This document shows, one piece after another, positions 43,066 through 51,800 of a stretch of DNA of 64,000 nucleotides; positions within the stretch are counted from its first letter, which is position 1; every line of letters starts with the position of its first letter. A program made the position numbers and the translations under genes. The notes beneath the pieces are model-generated. The model was not told the origin of the DNA. It saw nothing but the letters and a program-made list of their open reading frames with translations, and ran no database searches. Location of the stretch: assembly GCA_025963725.1 (NCBI GenBank), contig JAOQAE010000004.1, positions 124,001 through 188,000 of the forward strand. Direction: 5' to 3'. The DNA is from Bacteroidota bacterium (GTDB lineage: Bacteria > Bacteroidota > Bacteroidia > 2-12-FULL-35-15).

Positions 43066-45999
43066 ATGAAGCGCATTTTATTTTTTACGTTAAGCATGCT
43101 GCTTGCCTGTACTGCAGCTGCGCAGCAAACAAGTTTTGTTCAGTATGTGGATCCTATGATCGGCACGGGCGGGCACGGACATACCTTTCCCGGCGCAACC
43201 GTTCCATTCGGGATGGTGCAGCTCTCGCCCGATACGCGCATCGATGGCAGCTGGGATGGCTGCAGCGGCTATCATTACAGCGATTCGGTGATCTATGGCT
43301 TTTCGCATACGCACCTGAGCGGCACCGGCTGCAGCGATTACGGCGATATTGTGCTCATGCCCTTTACAGGCAGCGCAACACTTGACCTTAGTAAATTCCA
43401 ATCAAAATTTTCTCACAAAAGCGAAAAGGCCGCGGCAGGCTTTTATTCCGTTAAATTATCGAACGGCGTGGAAGTAGAGCTGACAAGCACTACGCGCGTC
43501 GGCTTTCACCGTTATACGTTTCCTGAAAAATCGCAGGGCAATGTAGTGATCGATCTTTCCCTGCGCGATAAAACGCTGGAATCGTCGCTCGACAGCATCA
43601 GTCCGACCCGCCTTGAAGGCATGCGCAGAAGCCAGGCCTGGGCTACCGACCAGCATATTTATTTCGTCATCGAATTCTCCGCGCCTTTCCGCATTAAGAT
43701 GGCTGATAATGAGATCGGGCTGTGGCAGGGTGAAGACGGACTGGAAAGAGTTCCCAACGGCGACAAGATGTGCCTGCAGTTCAATACAAAGCTGAACAGG
43801 ACCGTGATGGTCAAGGTTGGGATCTCAACAGTGAGCATTGAAGGTGCGCGGAAAAACCTCGAAGCCGAGCTGAAAGGATGGGATTTTGAAAAAACAAAAC
43901 AGGAAGCGGCAGCGCTCTGGAACAAGGAGCTGGGGAAGATCGAAGTGACGGACGCTGATAAGGAAAAGCTGAAAATCTTTTATACCGCGCTGTATCATAC
44001 GATGATCCAGCCGAATGTGAACATGGATGTGGATGGCATGTACCGCGGCCGCGACAACAAGATCCACAAGGCGGATGGCTTTACCTATTACTCCGTATTC
44101 TCGCTGTGGGATACGTTCCGCGCTGCGCATCCTTTGTACACGATCATTGATCAAAAGCGCAGCTCCGATTTCATCAATACCTTTCTTGCACAGTACGAGC
44201 AGGGCGGAAGGCTTCCTGTGTGGGAGCTGGCAAGCAATGAAACCGACTGCATGATCGGCTATCATTCGGTGAGCGTGATCGCCGATGCCATGGTGAAAGG
44301 GATCAAAGGCTTCGATTATGAAAAGGCGTTTGAAGCAAGCCGGCACAGCGCCATGCTTGATCATTTCGGGTTAAGCGCATATAAGATGAATGGCTTTATC
44401 AGCATGGACGATGAGCATGAAAGCGTTTCGAAGACACTGGAATATGCGTATGACGACTGGTGCATTTCGCAGATGGCGAAGCTTCTTAATAAGGAAAATG
44501 AATATGCATATTTTACGGAGCGCTCCCAGAGCTGGAAGAATGTGTTCGACCCTCAAACCGGCTTCATGCGCCCGAAGAAGAACGGCGGCTGGCTCAGTCC
44601 CTTTGATCCGCGCGAGGTCAATAATAATTTTACGGAAGGCAATTCATGGCAGTATACATTTTTTGTCCCGCAGGATCTCCCCGGATTGATCGCAATGATG
44701 GGAGGAAAGGAAAAGTTTGAAAAGAAGCTGGATGAATTATTTACGGCCCCGGCACAAACTACCGGACGTGAACAAGCCGATATTACAGGCCTCATCGGGC
44801 AGTATGCGCATGGTAATGAGCCAAGCCATCACATGGCCTATCTCTACAATTATGTGAATGCTCCGGCAAAAACAGAATTCAGGCTGCACCAGGTAATGAA
44901 GGATTTTTACAAGCCTGCGCCGGATGGTCTCATCGGGAATGAAGACTGTGGGCAGATGAGCGCATGGTATGTGCTGAATGCCCTGGGAATTTACGAGGTA
45001 ACGCCGGGAACCGACAAGTACCTGCTGGGAACGCCCTTGTTTAAAAGCGCAAAAGTGCATCTCGAAAATGGAAAAATATTTTCAGTGAATGCAGAGAACC
45101 TGTCAGAAGCAAATTTTTATGTGCAGTCGAGAAAAATGCATGACCAGCTTTTGAAGGAGAATTATATTTCCTATGCATCCATCATGAACGGGGAGAATAT
45201 AAGCTTCGCAATGGGTGGAAAGCCTGGAAGCCTCGATGCTCCGGGTTGGGCCGCTGCATTGAACGAGCCGCCTGCCTTTAAGATCTGCCCGGTGCCTTCC
45301 ATCAATTCTTCTGCACGTGTGTTCGACGACAGCCTGCTTGTTAAAATAGAGGCGCCTGACCCGGCAGGCAAGATCTATTATTCGGTAAGAGAGCTGCCCG
45401 GCGATAAAGGAACATACGAATTTTATCCGGGGCCTTTTGCTGTGAAGCGCACCTCCAAAGTGTTTACCTTCAGTGATAACGGCAGCTCAAAAAGCGATAC
45501 CGTTTCAGGCACCTTCTATAAGCGTCCGAACCATTGGAAAATAAAGATCAATTCGAAATACAATGCGCAGTACACGGCAGGTGGCGATGAAGGGATCATC
45601 GATGGCTTGCATGGAACGGAGAACTGGAGAAAGGGCGACTGGCAGGGTTACCAGGGCCAAAATTTTGAAGCGGTGGTCGACCTGCTGAAAGAGCAGAAGG
45701 TCAGCTCCGTTTCTTCAACGTATTTACAGGACACACGCTCCTGGATCATTTTCCCCGTTAAGGTTATATACTCCTTTTCGACTGATGGCATTCACTTCAG
45801 CAATGCAATAGAGGTGGAGAATCCCGTGGATGTGCAGAATTACACGGTGCAGGTAAAAGACTTCTCCATGCTTTTGCCGCAGAAAATTTCAGCGCGGTAC
45901 GTAAAGGTGGAAGCGGTAAATTACGGTAAGCTCCCCGCATGGCACCAGGGCGTGGGAGGCGATGCCTTTATCTTTATTGACGAGATCGGAATAAAATAA
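43066..45999 (+). CDS. GH92 alpha-mannosidase with C-terminal add-on domains
   Basis: A 977-residue exported enzyme with signal peptide 'ILFFTLSMLLACTAAA' before Q. The GH92 unit (about 25-745) has 'YVDPMIGTGGHGHTFPGA', 'YGFSHTHLSGTGCSDYGD', 'YYSVFSLWDTFRAAHPL', 'PVWELASNETDCMIGYHS', 'YAHGNEPSHHMAYLYNY' (general acid Glu region) and 'IGNEDCGQMSAWYVLNALG'. It removes alpha-linked mannose with inversion, using calcium. After it come an Ig-like domain (about 750-830) and a discoidin-like beta-sandwich (about 850-977), so it is about 200 residues longer than plain GH92. It starts directly at the base after the GH2 stop. Confidence 0.93.
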   Translation: MKRILFFTLSMLLACTAAAQQTSFVQYVDPMIGTGGHGHTFPGATVPFGMVQLSPDTRIDGSWDGCSGYHYSDSVIYGFSHTHLSGTGCSDYGDIVLMPFTGSATLDLSKFQSKFSHKSEKAAAGFYSVKLSNGVEVELTSTTRVGFHRYTFPEKSQGNVVIDLSLRDKTLESSLDSISPTRLEGMRRSQAWATDQHIYFVIEFSAPFRIKMADNEIGLWQGEDGLERVPNGDKMCLQFNTKLNRTVMVKVGISTVSIEGARKNLEAELKGWDFEKTKQEAAALWNKELGKIEVTDADKEKLKIFYTALYHTMIQPNVNMDVDGMYRGRDNKIHKADGFTYYSVFSLWDTFRAAHPLYTIIDQKRSSDFINTFLAQYEQGGRLPVWELASNETDCMIGYHSVSVIADAMVKGIKGFDYEKAFEASRHSAMLDHFGLSAYKMNGFISMDDEHESVSKTLEYAYDDWCISQMAKLLNKENEYAYFTERSQSWKNVFDPQTGFMRPKKNGGWLSPFDPREVNNNFTEGNSWQYTFFVPQDLPGLIAMMGGKEKFEKKLDELFTAPAQTTGREQADITGLIGQYAHGNEPSHHMAYLYNYVNAPAKTEFRLHQVMKDFYKPAPDGLIGNEDCGQMSAWYVLNALGIYEVTPGTDKYLLGTPLFKSAKVHLENGKIFSVNAENLSEANFYVQSRKMHDQLLKENYISYASIMNGENISFAMGGKPGSLDAPGWAAALNEPPAFKICPVPSINSSARVFDDSLLVKIEAPDPAGKIYYSVRELPGDKGTYEFYPGPFAVKRTSKVFTFSDNGSSKSDTVSGTFYKRPNHWKIKINSKYNAQYTAGGDEGIIDGLHGTENWRKGDWQGYQGQNFEAVVDLLKEQKVSSVSSTYLQDTRSWIIFPVKVIYSFSTDGIHFSNAIEVENPVDVQNYTVQVKDFSMLLPQKISARYVKVEAVNYGKLPAWHQGVGGDAFIFIDEIGIK

Positions 46000-47172
46000 T
46001 TATTTGGCATTCCTCGGGTCGCCCGGGTAGTCGATCATGCCAAGCTTCCGCAGGACCCTGCGCTCCGTTTTAAGCGCTTTGAAGCGGTATCCTACAAACA
46101 CCATTGCCTTTCCAGTGCTGTAATTAAAGGTGCAGTTTACTTTGCTGAAGTTGAAGAAGAAGTCGTACATCCCCATGGTGCCGTAATAAAAATTTCCTGT
46201 ATCGTAGCCAAAGCCCAGCCGCAAGTTTACCTTCGCGGAAGGCCCGTAGCTGCTCCTGAACCTGCTCGCGTCGGTACGCTCATAGGTGGTCTGCTCGAGG
46301 CCAAACCCCGGAACAACCGAAGTGGTCGCATAGAATTTCTTTTTCACATACGTGTAAATATAGCCCGCATTGATCCCGAAGGTCTGCGAGCTTCCTTTCC
46401 AGACCCGCGATAAGGAATCAAAGGAACCGATGAAGATGCTCGACACAAGGCTCGAATCGCTTCGTACCCCGAACAGCGTATAATATGCCCCAAGCAAGGG
46501 CGAGCCTGCGCTTTTCAGCTGGCTCTCCGTAAAAGCGAAGGTGCTGCGGTAGGAGAATTTTTTATAATTGAACACATAGTAGGTGCTGGTTGAGAACAGG
46601 GTGGTTTTTACATCCGGCCGCACCTCAAATTTATGGTTGTCCTCATGCGTATAATCATGCGTGTTCGCAATGTAAAATCCCCTGTAATACTGATAGCTGA
46701 TGTCGGAGGTCACCCGCTTGCCGTACAGGTTCAGCTGGATGTCGTTATACCGCGTAACGCCGCGCGACTTGTTATTGCGGTTGTAAATGGTAAGCCCGGT
46801 ATTGGCAATGAATGTAGCCCAGCGGGAGCTGATGCCAATGCAGATGTCGTACCGGTAATTAGGCGTATACTGCAGGCGCTTGCCTGCTTTCCAGTCCACG
46901 AGGTCGAAGTGCATCAGCCGCGTGGTTATTGGCATTGTAATGATAAATCGCTTCGAATAGGATTTGATATAGGTGGTATCATACGCTTTTTTCCGCTCCT
47001 TGATGATCGTGAATACGGTGGCACGGTGCGGCCACATCCAGAGCTCATGCGGCGTTTTATGGGGAATGTCGAAAACGCCTTTTTTTGTCGGTGCCGACTG
47101 GCCTGCGCTTTGCTGCGTAAAGAAAAGAAAGAGTAATGCTGTGATTAATTTAATGGTAATAGGATTCTTCAT
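46000..47172 (-). CDS. DUF4421-like outer-membrane protein
   Basis: A 390-residue protein with signal peptide ('ITALLFLFFTQQSAG' before Q). 'DTTYIKSYSKRFIITMPITTR' near residue 65 and many amphipathic strands ending in aromatic residues, up to 'MVFVGYRFKALKTER', suggest a Bacteroidota outer-membrane barrel of the DUF4421 type. Function unknown. Its stop abuts the GH92 stop on the other strand, so it is not part of that operon; it is divergent from the UbiA-like gene. Confidence 0.6.
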   Translation of the reverse strand: MKNPITIKLITALLFLFFTQQSAGQSAPTKKGVFDIPHKTPHELWMWPHRATVFTIIKERKKAYDTTYIKSYSKRFIITMPITTRLMHFDLVDWKAGKRLQYTPNYRYDICIGISSRWATFIANTGLTIYNRNNKSRGVTRYNDIQLNLYGKRVTSDISYQYYRGFYIANTHDYTHEDNHKFEVRPDVKTTLFSTSTYYVFNYKKFSYRSTFAFTESQLKSAGSPLLGAYYTLFGVRSDSSLVSSIFIGSFDSLSRVWKGSSQTFGINAGYIYTYVKKKFYATTSVVPGFGLEQTTYERTDASRFRSSYGPSAKVNLRLGFGYDTGNFYYGTMGMYDFFFNFSKVNCTFNYSTGKAMVFVGYRFKALKTERRVLRKLGMIDYPGDPRNAK

Positions 47173-47185
47173 ATATTAAAACAAG

Positions 47186-47193
47186 TACTTTTG
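47186..47193 (+). promoter_or_regulatory. -7 box (TACTTTTG) for the UbiA-like gene
   Basis: TACTTTTG matches TAnnTTTG and ends at 47193. It rules against the GTG start at 47193 and fits translation from ATG 47208. Confidence 0.45.
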
Positions 47194-47207
47194 TGTGTAT
47201 TCAAAAC

Positions 47208-48089
47208 ATGCGCCACCTGTTCAAGCGACTTACAGACTTTTTTATCTTCAGCAACCTCTTCATCGCTGTTGCTGCGGTATTGTTCACTGTGCAATCGCAG
47301 ATCCAGCTCGGAATGCATCCCGACTGGCATCCCTATCTCTTCCTCATCCTGTTTGCAACCCTCTTTGAATACAACCTTCATAAGTTCGTGGCCGTTTTTT
47401 TCTACAAGCATGCCCTGCTCGAGGATAAGTTCAGCTGGATCGCGCGGAACCTTAAGCTGTTTTATTTCATAGTCTTTTCTTCGGTTGCAGGCTTTATCAT
47501 CTCCGCCTGCTTTGCAAAATGGGAGGTGCTGGTTACGCTGTTTCCGCTCGGTGTCATCACCTTCCTGTATTCCTTCCCCGTGTATAAAAAAGGTATAAAG
47601 ATCTTCCGCCTGCGCGAAGTGCCGCTCGTTAAAATATTCATCATTTCCCTCGTATGGTCTGCAACCTGCATCCTGCTGCCCCTTGTGCAGGCAGGGTTAA
47701 GGGTTGATCCCCCGCTGGTGCTTCTCCTCGTCGCCGAGCGTTTTCTCTTTGTGTTCGCCATCACTGTGCCTTTCGATATCCGTGATATGGAAAGCGATAA
47801 AAAAGCAGGGCTAAGAACATTGCCGCTGCTGGCAGGTGAAAGGCGGGCCGGCATGATGGCGAATGCCGCACTGCTGGCGTTTATGGTACTCTGCAGCATA
47901 CACTACATATACGCGCAGCAAATTCATTTTGTCGCCGCATTTCTACTTTCAGGCCTAAGCACATTGTATTTTTTAAACAGTCCGCGGATCAAGAACCTGC
48001 AGCATTACCATTATGGAGTGCTGGATGGCACAATGGCTTTGCAGGGATTGCTCGTGATCGCAGCCTGGTTCCTGTTTCAGCAATTCTGA
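47208..48089 (+). CDS. UbiA-fold prenyltransferase homologue
   Basis: About 293 residues with roughly eight or nine membrane helices. The second Asp-rich motif of the UbiA superfamily is present as 'FDIRDMESDKKAGLRTLP', but the place where the first motif (NDxxDxxxD) should be reads 'ATLFEYNLHKFVAVFF' with no Asp. The usual enzymes use both motifs to bind magnesium and prenyl diphosphate. It may be a divergent transferase or a non-enzymatic relative. I start it at ATG 47208 because a -7 box covers the upstream GTG. No menaquinone or haem genes are adjacent. Confidence 0.7.
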   Translation: MRHLFKRLTDFFIFSNLFIAVAAVLFTVQSQIQLGMHPDWHPYLFLILFATLFEYNLHKFVAVFFYKHALLEDKFSWIARNLKLFYFIVFSSVAGFIISACFAKWEVLVTLFPLGVITFLYSFPVYKKGIKIFRLREVPLVKIFIISLVWSATCILLPLVQAGLRVDPPLVLLLVAERFLFVFAITVPFDIRDMESDKKAGLRTLPLLAGERRAGMMANAALLAFMVLCSIHYIYAQQIHFVAAFLLSGLSTLYFLNSPRIKNLQHYHYGVLDGTMALQGLLVIAAWFLFQQF

Positions 48090-48161
48090 TGATAAAGGTA
48101 AAGCATCATGTTGTAATGGCACAGTTTTTTTGTTAAAAGTACCAACCAAAAAGCTACGACC

Positions 48162-48719
48162 ATGAAAAAGATACTGATATACCTGCTGTTTCCGGCTGCC
48201 ACACTCACACTTACTTCTTGTATGAGCAGCAAGACCGACAGCAAAAGAATGGCAATGGAAGAGAACAAAACAAAGTTCCCAAAGGATAAGTGCGGCGATA
48301 CGAGGTTTGCAGTATGTGCCGCTGATGGCGGGATGCTCGAAGTAAAGCTTGCGGAGCTGGCCCAGTCCAATGCTTCTGCTGCCTCCGTAAAGCAGTTTGC
48401 GAAAACAATGCTCGAGAGCCATACCAAGGCAAATGCTGAGCTGAAAGGCCTGGCAGCAGAAAAGAAGATCAGCCTTCCCGAAAAGCTGAGCGACAAAAGC
48501 CAGAAGACATACGACTGGCTCGCGAAGAAGCAGGGCGCCGATTTCGACAAGGCGTACATGAAATGCATGGTGCACGATCACAAGATGGATGTGTGCGAAT
48601 TTGAAAAGGAAGTGAAGAAGGCAAAGGATCCCGACCTGCAGAAATGGGCATCGGGGAAAGTGCCGGTGTTGAAAGCCCACCTTGACGCAGCGAAGATCAC
48701 CTGTAAAGAATTGAAGTAA
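48162..48719 (+). CDS. DUF4142 family lipoprotein
   Basis: A 185-residue protein with a lipoprotein signal ending 'TLTSC'. The body is a helical bundle of the DUF4142 type: 'LAELAQSNASAASVKQFAKTML', 'SHTKANAELKGLAAEKKISLP' and 'FDKAYMKCMVHDHKMDV'. DUF4142 has a ferritin-like four-helix fold; function is unknown. Five Cys in the mature part besides the lipobox Cys is unusual for the family. A good terminator follows. Confidence 0.85.
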   Translation: MKKILIYLLFPAATLTLTSCMSSKTDSKRMAMEENKTKFPKDKCGDTRFAVCAADGGMLEVKLAELAQSNASAASVKQFAKTMLESHTKANAELKGLAAEKKISLPEKLSDKSQKTYDWLAKKQGADFDKAYMKCMVHDHKMDVCEFEKEVKKAKDPDLQKWASGKVPVLKAHLDAAKITCKELK

Positions 48720-48739
48720 GTTAAAATAGTCAGAATTAT

Positions 48740-48776
48740 ATCCCTGCCCGGCCAAAGCCCGGCGGGGATTTTTTTT
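48740..48776 (+). terminator. Rho-independent terminator after the DUF4142 gene
   Basis: ATCCCTGCCCGGC pairs with GCCCGGCGGGGAT (one C-C mismatch, one wobble) around CAAA, followed by seven or more T. Confidence 0.85.
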
Positions 48777-48870
48777 GCCGCATATTTATTTTTCAATTGC
48801 TGTATGGAATTTTCAGAACAGGGGCATCTCCTGAACAAATCAAACTGAAAACAATCATAAACCATACATT

Positions 48871-51800
48871 ATGCAACACAAGGAACGATCATTTAAAATG
48901 CTGGGGGCCGTCACGCTAAGCGCGGCTGCACTGGCGCTCATCGCCTGGGTGAGCCCTGTCAATTATTACCAGATGATGAGCGACAATGAGCTCACCCGCT
49001 CATTAAAGAAAAAGCTCGACGCTTATAATGAGCAAATGCCTGGGGACCGGATCTATCTTCAGTTCGACAAGCCAATGTACGAACCCGGGGATAACATCTG
49101 GTTCTCCGCTTTTATACGCGATGCGGCTACCATGAAGGCTTCAGGCAAAAGCGATATTGTGCATGTGGAGTTCCTGAACCCGAAAGGCACAGTGGAGAAG
49201 AGCATTAATATCATTGCAAAGAACGGTGTTGCGGCCGGCGACTTTACGCTGGATGCGGAAGCGCTGGGCGGCATCTACAAGGTACGGGCCTACACCAACT
49301 GGATGAAGAACGAAGGAGAGGATAACCAATTTGTGAAAGAGATCCAGGTGCAGGATGTGGTGCTGCCAAATTTAAAGATGAAGCTCGATTTTGAGAAGAA
49401 AGCATTTGGCGCGGGAGATGAAGTGGTAGCGAAGCTCGAGCTGAATACCAACGAGAACAAGCCCCTTTCCAATTACAAGATAAAGTTTGTGGCGAACCTC
49501 GATGGAAAGCAGATCGTTTCAAAAGGCGATGTGACCGATGAGAACGGCCTGCAGTACCTGAAATTTAATCTTCCCGCAGAGCTGAAAACGAACGACGGGC
49601 TCCTGAACGTAATGATCGATTACAACGGGAGCACGGAAAGCATTTCACGCTCTATTCCCATCGTATTGAATACAGTAAAGCTGCAGCTGTTCCCGGAAGG
49701 CGGCGACCTTGTGGCGGGGCTTGAGAGCAAAGTTGCATTCCGTGCGCTCAATGAATTCGGCAAGCCTGCCGATATAGAAGGAATAGTGGTCACTGAAAAA
49801 GGATCGTATGTATCTTCCTTCAGCAGCTTTCACCAGGGAATGGGCGCATTTAAGTTCACACCCAAAGAAGGCGAAAAATATAGTGTGAAGATCACAAAGC
49901 CGGAGAACATCAAAGAAACATTCCCAATGCCGGATGCGCTGGCAAGAGGTTATGTAATGGACGTGGATGCAGGAAGATCAGAGCTTGTATTGAATATCAA
50001 TACAACGGAAACCGAAGAGCTTTCGCTGGTGGCGCAGGTGCGCAACAAGGTGTATTATTCCACCGTGATCGAAGCAAAGAAAGGCAGCAACCGGATCGCG
50101 TTTCCTACCACTAATTTCCCGATCGGCGTAGCGCAGGTTACGTTGTTCGACAGCAAAGGCATTGCCCGCGCCGAGCGCCTCGCTTTTGTGAACAAGCACA
50201 AGCAGCTCAATATTTCAGTGGAAACAGAAAAGGAGAAATACCTGCCGCGTGAAAAAGTGAAAATGACCATCAGCGTAAAGGATGAGCGTGGAATGCCAAT
50301 GCCCGCGAACCTTTCCATGGCCGTGGTGAACGACCAGTTCCTCAGCTTTGCAGATGATAAGTCGGGAAACATTTTATCGGAGCTGCTGCTGCAGCAGGAC
50401 CTCAGCCAGAAAGTGGAAGAGCCTGCATTTTATTTCAGCAGCAAGGAGCCGAAGGCCGATGAAGCGCTTGATTACCTGCTGATGACCGCAGGCTGGAGGC
50501 ACTTCACCTGGGAGAAATTAATGAGCGATAACCTGCCCGCAGCAACTTACCAGGGCGAACGTGCGATCGTTGCAGGAACAGTGCTCGATGCATCCACGGG
50601 TAAAATAATAAAGAACGCGAAGATCAGGATCAACAACGGTGCGGAATATCAAACGGATGAAAATGGAAAGTTCATCTTCAATAAGCTCGACCTGAGCAAT
50701 CCGGTAACATTAGCATACAGTGCCGACGGCTACCGCGGGCAGGCGCAGTATGTCCAGAACTATAATCAAAACCTGCAGATGTACCTGTATGGCAACAGGT
50801 ATTATGACAGTTATTACAATATTCCTGCTTCCTCTTCAAACGTCAATGCGATTGATGCCGCTGCGCCGGGAGAGATGCTGAAGGACTCGGAGAGGGAAGT
50901 TGCCTTTGACAAGCCAATGCGGAAACGCGATGAAGACAAAGCGATGGTCATGAATGAAGCAAAGCCGAAGGCCCCCAACAAAGTAGCGGGTAACAGGAAG
51001 GCGAATGTGGCTGGCGATTTGGTAAGGCAAGATCAGCAGAACGGAGCAGGAAAGGATGTTGCAAAGAAGCAGGAGGTGTTTGCAGGGCTTGCAGCCAACT
51101 CCGGCTGGGCAAGGTCGAAAGAGAACATGGAGGATGATGAGATGAACATGAAGGAGCCGCAGCAGTCTGCCCAGCTGTATTACCGTGCAAAGGAGTTTGC
51201 CGCGCCGGTGTACGACAAGCAGGAAAATGTGGAAGTGCGCAACGATTTCAGGAATACCATTTACTGGAATCCGGATGTGGAGATCGACCGCTCAGGAAAA
51301 AAAACGGTTGAGTTCTATGCTTCGGACGACATTACCTCTTTCCGCACAACGGTGGAAGGCATTGCAGGAGACGGAATGCCGGGCAGGACAGAGAAAAATT
51401 TCTTTACACAATTGCCTTTTGCAATGAGCGCCAAAGTACCGGTGGAAGTTGCAACGGAAGATAACCTGTCCATTCCATTAACGCTGAAAAATAATACAGA
51501 CAAGCCATTGGGCGGATTGCTCACCGTAACGGCCCCTGATGGTTTCCAGGCGCTGGTTGCCATTCCTGCGGTGCAAACTATTATGCCCGGCGCTGCAAAA
51601 ACAATTTACCTCGATTACAAGGTGCTGGATAAGATCGGCTATGGCGACTTTACGCTTACGTTCAAGTCATGCGGCTTAGGCGATGCATTTACACAACGGA
51701 TCAAAATTGCGCCGAAAGGCTTTCCTGCGCAGGTTTCGTTTTCCTCACAGGAGCTTGAAAAAGAGTATTCATTCAGCATGGACCATATTGTGAAAGGCTC

